Shown here piece after piece: positions 44,760-55,680 of a stretch of DNA of 64,000 bases. Position 1 is the first letter of the stretch. Every line of letters begins with the position of its first letter. The notes below the pieces were generated by a model. It was not told the DNA's origin and did no database searches. It was given only the letters and a program-made list of their open reading frames with translations. Location: positions 107,201,823-107,265,822 of the forward strand of contig OW386291.2 in assembly GCA_936432065.2 (NCBI GenBank), written 5' to 3'. The translations under genes were made by a program, and so were the position numbers. This DNA is from Rutpela maculata. Lineage: Eukaryota; Arthropoda; Insecta; Coleoptera; Cerambycidae.

Positions 44760-46330
44760 TGGTCAGCGGCAAATTAACTTTAGTTTCCTGTTTTGTTTCG
44801 AGGTTTAATTAAGGTAGCAGAATTTTGAAAAATTTCTTTTATTTTAATGGGACCGTTAAATTTGTTTTGTAGTTTGTTCTTAATTTGTGATTCTTTTACA
44901 TAAAATAAGTCACCTAGTTTGTACTCGGGTCATTTTTGGAGAACATTTCTGTCAAAGCGAACTTTCGCTTTCTCTTTTTGAGCTTGTGTTCGATTGCGGG
45001 CAATTTCATAATAGTGAGATGTTCTATTGTTTAAATCTCTGACGTATTTTGTAATTAGCTCTTTTTGGTTGTGAAGAGTTTCAGGTGGTCTGTTAGATGT
45101 ATGACCAAAGATAGGTTCGTATGGGGTGAAACCGTGTGTTTTATTTTTCGAATTGTTATAGCATATTTTTGCATATGGTAAAAATTGTGAAAGGATGTTC
45201 GTTCGGGTTTTCAGTTTTATGAATTCTTATCATTTCAGCTAAAGTAGAATGAAATCTTCCTAGGGATACGTTGGATTGGGAATGTCCTATGCTTGAATAC
45301 ATCAGTTTTATGTCGTAGAGGGTACATAGATCTTTGTTCAAACGGTTGTCAAATTCGCCACCGTAATCGCAATGGATTCTTAATGGGGTACCATAATGTT
45401 GAAAGATAACAACAAAGTGTTTACGATGGATTTTGCGGATTTATCCGGGACTGCATAGGCTTGCGTGAATTTAGTTAATTCTTCGCGAATGGTTAAAGCG
45501 TAATTTCGAGTGGGGAATTCAAATAAATCGATGTTAATTCTTTCGAAAGGTGTTCTTGGGGTTTCCGTGATTACTAGAGGGTTATTAGATTTTTCTGGCA
45601 TACTTTAGTCTTTTGACAAGTTTCGCAATTTTTATAAAATTTTCGACATCTTTAGTTAGACCTTGCCAAGTGTATTTTTCTTTAATTCTCCGAATCGTTT
45701 CGTTCATTCCGCGGTGTAGATAATTTTTTTCACTATGATATTGTTCTAGGATTATTGGGATTTGGTCTTCGTCAGGAGTTTGAACAAAGTTTTGACAAAT
45801 TTTTACCTTTAAGTCTTTTTTCTGCAAAAATGAATGATAAAATTTCAAGTATAGGGAGGTCTAGATTATTTTCCACAAAGTATATCTTAGAAAGATCTAA
45901 AATATCTTGATTTTTAATTAATACCAAAAATAGATGTTCAGTTACAGATTCAATATCAAAAGATATAGGGATGATGAATTATCTCCTATGTCTGACTGTT
46001 TTGTTCGATATAATATTGATTTTATCGTTATGAAATTCAGGTCAAAATATGTCCTTAATAAGTTTGTGATGGAGGTCTCGTAAATTATTTTGATGAAAGA
46101 AAGTCATAATATCTTTGTATTCTCGATGTAAAAGTTGCTTGTTTGACTAGTCTATAATTAATACATTTTTCTTAAAAGATGTCAAGTTCGTGTACGATTT
46201 ATGGTGGAATTTGAACATTCTGAAAATTGTTAATTTTTCTTCTTCTAAACAACATACTGTATATTTGTTGTTTTTGTTATTTTTTGTGAAGGATTTACTA
46301 ATTTAAATAATGCATTCTAGCTTTAGGTTA
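44760..46330 (-). pseudogene. pol: Integrase region of the provirus, frameshifted
   Basis: Three frames are visible. At 45,848-45,585 is the N-terminal zinc-binding half, with the two His of the HHCC motif; the two Cys fall in the next frame. At 45,601-45,380 is the start of the catalytic core (the Asp of INIDLFEF). At 45,341-45,156 is the core end, with GHSQSN...RFHSTLAE; here the residue usually Glu before RFH reads Gly. A C-terminal piece (GDLFYVKESQ) follows near 44,925-44,890. The linker upstream (to about 46,330) still resembles the post-RNase H region. At least three shifts or stops make it non-functional as read. Confidence 0.75.
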
Positions 46331-46984
46331 CAGTTTAATTGTAAAAAGTTTCTGATGCATTTTTCTTATCTTGAATGTTATCTTGTTTATGTGTAAAATG
46401 CGTGTAATGAAACATTATAGCGAATATAATATAAGACTAGAGTGTTAGGTATCCTCTGCAGTTCTTGGTAAAATGTTTAATTGATAAATGTACAAGACGT
46501 GCTTCTGTGGGAAGTATAAATGTGCTTGTTAGAATTTCTTCGAATTTAATTTATATATTTTCCTTAAGTCACCTTTTGTTTAATCGATAAGATTAAGAGT
46601 TAGGGTATTTTATTTCCTATTTCCATTATTGTTACAATTCAATTGGAGGAAAGATTTTTTTCGTAGAAGTGAATCGAAAAAATAAAAGTATTAATTTACA
46701 GGGTGATGTTAGAAATCATTTGAGATGATATAAATCATATAATTTTAAAATGCTTTATTTTAATAGGTATAGGAAAGTTTTTGAAAAACGATAGTAAATG
46801 ACTTTAATGTAAGATAATCTGTTTTGAGTAACCATTTTACTGGAAAGATTTTATTTGGGTGGAAAAAAAATGTTTGTTAAATAATTTTGAAAAATTGTTT
46901 ATGTTTGTAAAACTTAATTTATTATTTGCTAACGTATTCTTTTTTTATAGTGTTGGAATCCGATTGAGACAAAACCTGGTATCG
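46331..46984 (-). other. Region where RT/RNase H should be
   Basis: No YxDD, LPFG or other reverse transcriptase or RNase H motif was seen in any frame. The DNA is strongly AT-rich and carries an ACAGGGTGATGTTAGAAATC motif at 46,701, which may be part of an unrelated insertion. The space (about 650 bp) could not hold both domains. Confidence 0.6.
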
Positions 46985-48241
46985 CTAATAAAGCTTAAAT
47001 ATAGATTTGAATTTTTGAATAGGCTCGAATTTTAGGTTTGAAAATTCTACAATTTTTGCTATTGCTTTCATAGATGCAAAAAATAAATTTTGTTCTCTTA
47101 TGTTCATTTGTATGTGTGGTATATGAACTTTATTTTTATTTTGATTGCAAGAAATTGTTCGAATATTTCTTAGAATTTTATTTATTTTCCGAATTTTCGG
47201 TTTGCGAGATATTTCGTTGCCGATTTGAAATGAAGGTTTTGAAACTATGTTAGGTGTTTTTAATTTCAGTTGTGATTTCGAATCGTTTTTTGAAATGTTA
47301 AAAATTGAAATTGTCGGCTTGGGTTTATCTATAGAGTACGATTTTGTATCGGAAATGTTAATGCTTTGTAGGTTAACAGTGGAGGTTAAATCTGGGATTT
47401 TTGCTTCTCCATGTATTTCTGGTTTGGCATTAGTGTTAGCCAAATTACGTTTTAGTTTAGTTATTTTTTCGGTATGTGAATCAGGAATTAAATTATTTTT
47501 GTTGCCTAAATTTTGATTTTTAATTTCAAGATTTCTGTTCTTAGGTTGGGAATCCGGCTCTTGATAATTTGCATTAAAAATTGCTTTGAATTTTTGTACT
47601 GGTTCCAGCTTAAGGTTAGAGAAACTTACAGTTTTCGGTATCGCGTTAGCGTTTAATATTGATGTTAGAAGTTCTCCGTTGTTATCGATTTTTTCAAGAG
47701 CATTCGGTAGGCGTACCTTTTCATTTTCTTGGGCTAACAGTATAGCTTCGGTGTTTTCCAAGTTACATTTTAATTTGAAAATCTTGTTCATACGTGATTC
47801 GATAGGGATTACATTTTTTTCGTTGTCTACATTTTGATTTTTTAAGATGTTTAAATTTTGTTTTTTTGTAATGTCCAAATTTTGATTTTTTATAGTAAAA
47901 TTTGTAGTTGGTTGTAGAGGTAAATTTTCTGTAGCTATATCTTCCGTAACTTTAAATAACGGTAAAGTTTTAAAATTTGTGACTAGCTGTTTATTTTTAA
48001 AATCTATTCGACATTCGTAATGTTCTAGAAAGTCTGCGCCTAATAATCCATCAAAGTCTATATCTAGATTATAGATGTAAACCTTGTGTGACTCATCTGA
48101 AAAAGGGATGAGAACGGATTCGTTGATATAAAATTTTTGATCAGTAATACCCTGTATAGTTACATTTTCAGGGGATCTACGTCTATAATTTTCAGCGGTC
48201 TTGGGTTTAAAAATTGAAATTCCTGCACCTGTGTCTATCAA
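46985..48241 (-). CDS. pol: Protease frame of pol, with repeat-rich extension
   Basis: 418 codons are shown from a TTG. The frame is open further upstream, past the gag stop codon at 48,322, and lies in the -1 frame relative to gag. That arrangement fits gag-pol expression by -1 frameshifting. Residues 2-10 (IDTGAGISI) carry the aspartic protease D-T-G-A site; residues 65-72 (GLLGADFL) are the matching second motif. After about residue 95 there is no known domain. A K/N/I-rich stretch contains internal duplicates: FSNLKLEPVQKFKAIF and FSNLKFEPIQKFKSIF (the last 20 residues), and two LxxTxAx-type blocks after IPxxSxxxKIxKLK. It ends with a stop before any RT sequence. Confidence 0.75.
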   Translation of the reverse strand: MIDTGAGISIFKPKTAENYRRRSPENVTIQGITDQKFYINESVLIPFSDESHKVYIYNLDIDFDGLLGADFLEHYECRIDFKNKQLVTNFKTLPLFKVTEDIATENLPLQPTTNFTIKNQNLDITKKQNLNILKNQNVDNEKNVIPIESRMNKIFKLKCNLENTEAILLAQENEKVRLPNALEKIDNNGELLTSILNANAIPKTVSFSNLKLEPVQKFKAIFNANYQEPDSQPKNRNLEIKNQNLGNKNNLIPDSHTEKITKLKRNLANTNAKPEIHGEAKIPDLTSTVNLQSINISDTKSYSIDKPKPTISIFNISKNDSKSQLKLKTPNIVSKPSFQIGNEISRKPKIRKINKILRNIRTISCNQNKNKVHIPHIQMNIREQNLFFASMKAIAKIVEFSNLKFEPIQKFKSIFKLY

Positions 48242-48321
48242 AATTTTAAATTTGCCAGTTGCGTCTTTGATGTAATAAAGATTTTTTGAATTTACGGTTA
48301 ATAAGGTGTGAGAAAGCGTAT

Positions 48322-49737
48322 TTACATGAACGTTTGTTCTGGGAAGTTCAGCATTGGATCGAAACTGTCGTTGAGATTCATTGTTTGTATTTGGTTTGAT
48401 ATTTGGTCGAATTGGTCCATTTGTTGTGTTGGAGTATCCGCGGGGTACTCCGGATCTAAGCGAAAATCCTGAGGATTAGCAGTATAATCCTCCTGTAGTG
48501 TTTGAGAATTAGCAGTATAATTCTCGTACTGCTCATATTGAGAATTAGCCGTATAATTATCTGAAAAGTTTTGAGCGTTGCCTGAATCGTAATTTTCATA
48601 ACTATCACTTACGTTTTGATAATCGGGTGAGTAGTCGTTATATTGATTATAGTTACATTGATTGTCATAATTGTCATAGGGTTCGTAATTCAAATGATGA
48701 GCTTTTTGCTGGTTAAAGCGATTAAAATTTGGGTTAGGTTGGATAGCTGATGGTCGCTGTTGCATAAAATTAGGGTTCGGCCTTATGGCTGAGGGCCTGT
48801 TTTGCTGTGATTGATTTGGCTGATTATTTTGAGGGAATGTCCTCTGACTAAATTGATTATTACTCGGTTGTGCGAAGTTTTGATGAGAAAAATTTTGTGA
48901 GTTTGGGTTTCCTTGGAAACTTGGTCTCTGGAAGTTTTGAGACTGTTGCCTTGTGCGGCATTCGCTTATTACATGTCCATTCCGTTTACAGAAGGAACAA
49001 AACTTTTGTTGCAAATTGGGACCTTGTGGTCGCTTTTGTTGAATTACTGGATTTTTGACCGGACTATTTTTGGGGAATTTTTGTTGTTCAAAATACGAAA
49101 GTTGTAGTTCTCTCCGAATTCTAATAATTGCGTTCATTATAGTCGGAGGGTTACTGGCACGTATTATTCTCCCTAGATTTGGTTCTAGACCCGTTAACAA
49201 ATTATTTAATGTCATAGTTTCAATCAGGTTTGTTTGCGCGGTTCTTTGCTCTGAAGATAGATTTTGTTTTTGCACTGCAGCGTGCATTTTCGCATTGTGC
49301 GTTTGTAGACGCGAAACAAATGTTAATGCAGATTCACCAGGCAATTGGTGAATTCTTTGTAGGTCTTGAATAAGAGCTGTTAAATCTCTAGAGTCACCGA
49401 AGTGGGTTTCTAGAAGTGCTTTAATTTCTGGCCATGTGGCAGGGTTACGAGAATTGATTAGTTCGGCAGCTTTGCCTTTCAATTTATTTTTAATATGAAC
49501 AGTTAATAAAATTTTTTGGTCATGAATTGCCATGCGTTGGGCACATTGACATGAGTTTAGGAAAGTTTGGAGGTTGATGGCGTTACCATCGAACTCCGGA
49601 ATTAGCGAGAAAATTTCTGAGAGTTTGTAAGGCTCTACCTCGTGCTCGACTTGCTCGACTCGTTCTGGTTGCTCGGCTGTTGTCGGCACTACTGGTTGAA
49701 CTGGTTGAGCTGTCTCTGGTTGAGCTCTGTTTGGCAT
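48322..49737 (-). CDS. gag: Gag polyprotein of the provirus
   Basis: 471 codons, intact. Residues about 35-230 form a Ty3/gypsy capsid-like region (FSLIPEFDGNAINLQTFLNS, WPEIKALLETHFGD, LPGESALTFVSRLQ). A single CCHC zinc knuckle is at C247-C250-H255-C260 (CSFCKRNGHVISEC). The C-terminal half is very rich in N, Q, S and Y and contains short repeats: PSAIxPNPNF twice and NYTANSQ/DYTANPQ three times. It would form the particle core and bind RNA. The start ATG at 49,737 follows a ~520-bp leader. Its -1 neighbour is the protease frame, which overlaps the stop. Confidence 0.88.
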   Translation of the reverse strand: MPNRAQPETAQPVQPVVPTTAEQPERVEQVEHEVEPYKLSEIFSLIPEFDGNAINLQTFLNSCQCAQRMAIHDQKILLTVHIKNKLKGKAAELINSRNPATWPEIKALLETHFGDSRDLTALIQDLQRIHQLPGESALTFVSRLQTHNAKMHAAVQKQNLSSEQRTAQTNLIETMTLNNLLTGLEPNLGRIIRASNPPTIMNAIIRIRRELQLSYFEQQKFPKNSPVKNPVIQQKRPQGPNLQQKFCSFCKRNGHVISECRTRQQSQNFQRPSFQGNPNSQNFSHQNFAQPSNNQFSQRTFPQNNQPNQSQQNRPSAIRPNPNFMQQRPSAIQPNPNFNRFNQQKAHHLNYEPYDNYDNQCNYNQYNDYSPDYQNVSDSYENYDSGNAQNFSDNYTANSQYEQYENYTANSQTLQEDYTANPQDFRLDPEYPADTPTQQMDQFDQISNQIQTMNLNDSFDPMLNFPEQTFM

Positions 49738-49775
49738 TTTGCTTTTTGTTTGGAAATTTTTGAACTAAAATTGGT

Positions 49776-49797
49776 TGCGTATCAGCAGTATGATACG
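49776..49797 (-). promoter_or_regulatory. Leader dyad motif 1
   Basis: GCGTATCA-GCAGTA-TGATACGG on plus: a near-palindrome with a 6-bp centre, 39 bp upstream of the gag start. It is a weaker match to the two motifs at 49,844 and 49,967. Confidence 0.65.
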
Positions 49798-49843
49798 GAA
49801 ATCGAATTGAAATAGTTTGTTATGTTGCGTACGTTAATAAATT

Positions 49844-49865
49844 GTGTATTAACTGTATAATACAC
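49844..49865 (-). promoter_or_regulatory. Leader dyad motif 2
   Basis: GTGTATTA-ACTGTA-TAATACAC: perfect 8-bp arms around a 6-bp centre. Confidence 0.8.
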
Positions 49866-49966
49866 AGTCGTTTCGTGAATACGAAAATAAATAACTTAAA
49901 ATTAGGATTGTTGCGTTGTAGCTTGTAAAGGATTTGTTTGATAACAGAATTGGCTTTGTTTGCCGA

Positions 49967-49988
49967 GTGTATTAGCGGTATAATACAC
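49967..49988 (-). promoter_or_regulatory. Leader dyad motif 3
   Basis: GTGTATTA-GCGGTA-TAATACAC: the same perfect arms as the motif at 49,844. The centre GCGGTA keeps the GTA seen in all three. Confidence 0.8.
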
Positions 49989-50127
49989 GTAAATAATTGT
50001 GAGAAATAATAATTGTAAAATAAAATAACGAGATGATTCTTAAAAATGACTTACATTAATTTCAACTCCATGAGTAGGTTCTTCGTCCGTCAAGGGATTG
50101 GGATCCGCCACCACCAGTGAGGAAGGT

Positions 50128-50223
50128 CTCCTTGTTCTCGTAGATGTACACGCACTAGTTAGGCACCTTCTGCAGATGTTCTCCTTGTTCTCTTACGCTT
50201 CACTACCAGTTAGGCTTCTTGTT
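50128..50223 (-). repeat. Two 54-bp direct repeats in the leader
   Basis: CTCCTTGTTCTC is followed about 30 bp later by TAGTTAGGC or CAGTTAGGC. It starts at about 50,128 and again at about 50,182. A third CTTGTTCTGATG lies at about 50,218. Confidence 0.6.
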
Positions 50224-50239
50224 CTGATGATGTTTACGG

Positions 50240-50257
50240 ATCCTACCGACTGCGCCA
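50240..50257 (-). promoter_or_regulatory. Primer binding site
   Basis: On the minus strand TGGCGCAGTCGGTAGGAT lies one base inside the 5' LTR. This sequence is the tRNA-Ser-complementary primer site known from 17.6/297-type errantiviruses. Confidence 0.85.
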
Positions 50258-50258
50258 A

Positions 50259-50622
50259 TGTTAGATCACGGTTCACATGAGTGACTTTTTAAAAAGGATT
50301 TATTTATTTAATGGAGCCAACGTTGGCTCTTGAAGAAGGAATAATACAATAAATTAGAAGTGTTGCATTCTAACTGAGTTTAATAACTGATTCAACAAAG
50401 CGTGTTTAGTCATATTTATAACATACAGAACCTGAGTAAGCAAAATATATAACAAAGGAATTGCAGTTCTGCAGTCTGCACAAGTTATGAGAAACAAAGG
50501 TGTAATATGATATCTTGAAGATAAGCAATTAATAAGAGAAGCTGTTATCGTGAAATACGATATACCTGTGAAGGTTTATTATGGCTAAGTCGCAATAAGA
50601 TAGCGTGTAATATTATATAACA
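50259..50622 (-). repeat. 5' LTR (364 bp)
   Basis: Same length and, on direct reading, the same sequence as the LTR at 42,537-42,900. On the minus strand it begins TGTTATATAATATTACACGC; the AT-rich start could supply a TATA-like signal. Confidence 0.92.
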
Positions 50623-50626
50623 TGTA

Positions 50627-50990
50627 TGGCGAAAACCCACTATATTGAAATGATAATTAAAACAATAGTCTTTCTGTGAGAAGTTTAAAGTAAAGCAATT
50701 TACTCAAATCCTATCAGTTTTATCTAGGTACTGTTTTCCAGTTTCTGGTACATTAGAACAATTATATAACCTCTTTGGTGCAATTCGGATCCATTAGATA
50801 CTTCTCTGATGCTGTTGTTGAGTGCTATAACATCCTCTTCAATGCATAATTCATCAGCGTGTTCTTCCGATGTCTTCTTAGCCGGCTTTCTCTTAAGTAT
50901 ATCTGTTCTATAGTAACCTGATCTGATCTCAAAGCTTTCATCATGAATGCACAGGCATGCCTAGCTTGATTATAGTCATGGAAATAGTAC
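50627..50990. other. No gene recognised
   Basis: Flank of the provirus; probably decayed LINE sequence leading into the fragment at 50,995, but no motif can be named. Confidence 0.35.
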
Positions 50991-50994
50991 TGAC

Positions 50995-51430
50995 ATGGGT
51001 CTGCTAGATATTGAGGAAGCCTTCGATACTATTTCAGGGCTGAATCATAAATTACACTTGTACAACTTGTCATACCCACATACGAAACTTATTCACTCGT
51101 ACCTGACGGAGAGACCGTTAGTCATGCACCTGCTCATGGTTATCAATAGCACAATCAATAGACAAAATAAAAAATTGATTTACGCTAATAACGAAAGGAC
51201 AAACTCAAGTGAGTTATTCGTATATATATGAAAGAAGACTGTGTCTATTATTGATATACAGAACAAGTGAGGCAGGCCCTAACATACACAGCGCCAGCAT
51301 GGTGCAGCGCGTCGGCCACGATACAAGAAAGTTTCTGTTCTTGAGAACAAGTATCTTTGCCTCATCTAAAATTCTTCAAGGTTGTACACCTTTGTAAGAG
51401 ATCTATGCACACTTTGTAATGACAACTCCA
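50995..51430 (+). pseudogene. Jockey-type LINE reverse transcriptase fragment
   Basis: MGLLDIEEAFDTISG (catalytic Asp of the first RT motif), then HKLHLYNLSYPHTKLIHSYL and TERPLVM from 50,995. After a deletion and frame change comes LTYTAPAWCSASATIQE at about 51,278-51,330. These are the RT core and the conserved region after it in Jockey-like LINEs. The central RT with FADD is deleted. There are several stops. Confidence 0.75.
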
Positions 51431-51689
51431 CTAGCGGACTACGTTCGCTCGACTTCGCAGATGTTCTACCGGCACAAACTGAACAATAGTCCATTAATCA
51501 ACATAATACAAATAAGGAACGACAATGCTCCATTTCAATTTGAATAGATTTTACCATGCTAGGAGTTGCCCATTTTCCGACAACTTTTCAACCAAAACCC
51601 TTTCGCTACTATCACAACTACGCAAAACCATAAACTCCAATTTCCTCTCCCTCTTGTTCGATCTTCTTGTGAATTTTTGTTATTATTTT

Positions 51690-52305
51690 CACATCCAGTA
51701 GAAGTATAGTAACGCAAAAAAATATATTTTTTTTATTATTCAGATAGGCTTAGAATGTCATGAAACATCGGGATTTTAAGTTTGAGCAAAAGGAAATTTC
51801 TGCCTGTCGTTCTGTCGGTCTGCCTGTCTGTAATTTTTTTTGTGCCCACGATTACTTTGGAACCGTTTAAGATATTGACTTGAAATTTGATATCCGCATG
51901 TATTTTAAAGAGATCTGGAACTAGATTATATTTTGATCTTATTCCGTTGAAGGGTTGGCGGATAAATTGGGGTAAATGGGGGGTAAATAGGCACAGGTAA
52001 ATCAAGCAAGTAAGAGCCCATAAAATTGGTATTGAATATCTATAAGAGAAGTTAAGGTCACAGAAATTTTTTTGGCATTAGCCATTCCTATTACCACCCC
52101 CCTTATTAAAGGGGGTGAAAAATACAAAATTGTATACAAGAACCAAAGGCCTCGATTTTTTTTTACTTCATCCATCCTCACTACCATCCCCCCACCCCCT
52201 CTACCGATGTGGCATATCGTTTTATGGGTTTTTGGGGTAGGCGATTTCAAATATTTTATTATTAAAGTTAGATAAACAATTATTTCCGCATACAAAGTTT
52301 TTTTT
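51690..52305 (-). mobile_element. ACTTCCAC-family repeat, copy 5
   Basis: Reverse-oriented. It starts CACATCCAGTAGAAGTATAG, passes through CTGTCTGTAATTTTTTTTGT, the GAAGGGTTGGCGG block and CCACCCCCCTTATTAAAGGG, and fades at about 52,305 before the ACCGCTGCCC end. More diverged than copies 1, 3 and 4. Confidence 0.75.
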
Positions 52306-55300
52306 ATTTGGTTTCTAAATTATTCTTCTTCCCAACCACAAATTTCCTAGAACCACAGCAAATCTTGAACTGTAACATTTAAAATCAAAATTTAAGGGAA
52401 CTGGTAACGCCGCTTGCCTCGAAAAAGTAACCTGAGCGATTTTTTGAATTGTGTTTTCCCGTTCGATCATTTGAGGACTTAACCGGTTTTTAAGGCACCT
52501 TTTATTAGCCTTAAAGTTTCTAATTCTCCTAATTACTGCATCAATAATTCAGAATTGAACGCAATTCTCCATCACAGCTTGTTCCATGATCATTACACCT
52601 TTCTCTTGGATAAACAAGCTTTAGTCCAAAGATGACCTGAAATATAAAAAAAATTACAACTTGTTAAGCTATTATCATAAAAAAATACCAGTAGTATAAA
52701 TTCTTTTGTGAACAAGAAATAAATCTTTCAGTAACCCTTGTATAGGTACAAGAAAATGAAAATGCAAATTCAATATCTCCTAAATGACTGTGATATGACT
52801 ATGTGAACAATTTTTTAGTGTGTAATAGATATAAGCAATCAGACAAGAATACACAAAGTGCACTTTTGATTCAAGCCAGCTCCTTTACTAATTATATCAC
52901 CCTGAATAGGGTTGAGTGTTGCCCAAAAGGTTACTTCTCGTAATAAGAATTGATTACCTCGTGTACCGCGAATAACGACCTTTCTTGGACTGGTCCACTT
53001 TCTGCCTTATGCATGTTTGCTCTATATTGGACGGTTTGAAGATATAGATAGCATTTAATTTGAATCAATAAGGGTAAACTGTTTCCTTTTTCTTAAATTA
53101 ATTGGGTAAAGTTCAGAGTGTTTAATTTTAGATTTTTATTTTTTGCATATAAAAGTATATTGATCTCATTTAAGAGCATCAATCATTAAAAATACTTGGA
53201 TGCTTCCATAGCTTAGTCATCATTAATACATATACAATTGTGTTTAAAAATAACGATTTTTGGTTCGAAGATTTAGAATTTGAAACATTTATTTATATAT
53301 AAATATATTTTTAGTTTTATTTACTCTCAATATTAAATTGTGATTAAACGTGTAATGGGTGTTTCATGTTGTAATAAAAGATGCAAACATGCCTTAGAAA
53401 ATCATCATAGCTTTAACAATATTAAAATTTTAGAAAAAGAACCAAACCTTCACCGAAGAACAACACATTAAATGCTACAAATTAAAAGGCATACTAACGC
53501 AATAAACTACCGCACTGATTTAGAAAATTTAGGCGAAACATATTTCAGTATATTTAATTAAGTATAAAAGGATAATATTATAATATAATTTAAATATTTT
53601 TACATCTTTCTACCAAGTTTACTAAATATAGTATTTTAAACCATAAAATTTCACATTAACGAAAACTTCAAATCTAACACACATCGATTAAGTCTCATCT
53701 ACAATAACATAAACAAACCACTATATTCAACACAGACAGGCAATACTTAATTTCAGTTTTTAGTTGCTCTTAAACACTCATATATAATGCAATACACCTA
53801 AAATGTAAATAGTTGTAGTGTGCAATTCAATAATAGTAATTAATATCCATTTGTTAAAAAATAGCACTTAAAAAATATATTTGTCTTATTTACTGTAGTT
53901 CTCTGACGATGGTTGAATAAACCGAAACGTAAGGAAACAGTAATTTAATTATAAAAATCGAGAATCCCAGGATAGACCTACATCAAGTTAGTTTGTAGTA
54001 AAATGTAATCTATAGTATGTCGACAAAATTTAATAACTACGAATAGTAAATATAATGTAGTTGTTATCTAACATATTTTGTAAAATGAAAAAGTATTGCA
54101 ATTGTCCAAACATTTGACGTTGACAGATTTTGATCCTATAAGACTCCCAGATGCTGAAAAAGAGGTTTTGGAAAAATTAAAAACCCGATTTTTTCAGAAA
54201 CAGCTATGGTGATTTTGTACGTTATTAGTACATTGCTAACCTAACATTATGTCATTCGTTATTGCTGTCTCCCTCAAAATTCACATAAGGATAGTTTGAT
54301 GAAAAAAAAAATCAGTAACGGGAGAAAGTAAGTGAGGTGTGGGCGTACCATTTATTTAAACAAATAAGGGGTACTGTAGATGGGTTATACAAGTAGCTGA
54401 AAATAAGTAAATAATTGTCCGTAATTTTAAGTCTTAGTTGTAAGTAGATCAAAGAGCGGACTAACAGAATTCGATAATATAAAGAGGTTGCAACACTGTT
54501 ATTTTGTGAAATTCAGTCAATATGTTTCTGATAGTACTAGAATAGTACCAGCTTTTCGTTTCTTAAATTTTGTCATGCTTTCAATGAAATAAATATACAA
54601 AGAGATTATAATGAATTAAAGGTTAACAGGTGATTTATAAAAACGATATTAATTTTTAATTTGATGATATGCAAAATTTTCTTTTTTTACTTTCAAGAGA
54701 CACTAGGAATGAAGAAAGTATTGCATGTAATTGTCCAAATATTTAACTTTGAATGTTTGATGGATTTTGATGCTATATAACTGCCAGATACTGGAAAAGA
54801 TATTTTGAAGAAAATGTTTGTGAGTGTGTGCATTCAAATTTATAATTTGATTATCATCGGTCACTGATTCACGATATAGTAGGTATGCACTCATAAATAG
54901 ACCTGACCTTGAAATCTTTAACAAGGATCGTCATTTTGGCAGGTTTTCAAAATGTGTCGGTTTCCTTATTTATTGGTTATTTTTTGTTTTTGTTTTTACC
55001 TTTAAAAATTCGTTGATATCGCTAGGGAAATGTGTTTTTGTTAGATTAATTAATTAAATTTTGAAATTCACCTATTCTAATACGTTTCTCTTGCTCCCGT
55101 TTTACTTAAAAAATTATATACATTAATTGAATAAATAGTAGTCTAAGCCAAATATCGAGAATTATCGATTTTTAGGAAAAAACAAGAATTCAGAATTCTG
55201 ATGATTTAAAATTAATTACGTATTTGTTCAGTGATAACGCTGACGTAGCTTAAACGATTTCTGTCAAACCTATTGCAATCTGTAGGCTATGGTCTGGCGG

Positions 55301-55344
55301 TAGTCCCCTATTAAATTTGTAAAGCTATATCTAGTGTAAGGTGA
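52306..55344. other. No gene recognised
   Basis: About 3 kb of AT-rich DNA. No open frame above 75 codons, no domain and no clear repeat border. The 73-codon minus-strand frame at 54,703 has no known motif. Confidence 0.4.
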
Positions 55345-55680
55345 ACAAAACATTGGAAACAATTTGTTTAACCGACTCCATATTACGAGATTATTCGAAG
55401 ATTTGGTGAACTCGCCGGTAATTTCAATTAATTCACAAGCAACAGGGTATTATTTTTCTGGTAACATTCACATAGTGCCCAACATAAAGAGAATTTCACA
55501 ATAGTTTCCTTCACTATGTAGAAGTTAAATACATAAAAGAAGCTACTAAAAAGGTTGAACATTTAACAAAAAATTTCAAAAAATATCTCTAAAAAGTAAG
55601 AAATAAGATTTCACTCCATTTTACAAACATCTGTCTACCTATTAGTGGAAAGTAGCAAGGAACTGCACCTTATTACCTAT
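55345..55680 (+). repeat. Unoccupied copy of the FB1 host repeat
   Basis: Parallels 5,943-6,239 and 8,166-8,195 without the 1,920-bp insertion. CTGTCTACCTATTAGTGGAA at 55,631-55,650 spans the junction. It is diverged by perhaps a tenth elsewhere. It shows precisely which bases FB1 added. Confidence 0.85.

Larger units (their letters stand above)
42537..50622 (-). mobile_element. Gypsy/errantivirus-like provirus, 8,086 bp, RT missing
   Basis: Two 364-bp LTRs (TGTTAG...TATAACA read on plus) are in direct orientation, with a TGTA duplication outside. Reading the minus strand, the order is 5' LTR (right), primer site, leader, gag, protease frame, degenerate integrase, env-like frame, purine tract and 3' LTR (left). 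Between about 46,985 and 46,330, where reverse transcriptase and RNase H should follow, no RT motif is visible, and the space is too short for both. LTRs identical by eye imply recent insertion, while pol is defective; mobilisation in trans is the simplest reading. It is an endogenous element of insect type. Confidence 0.9.
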
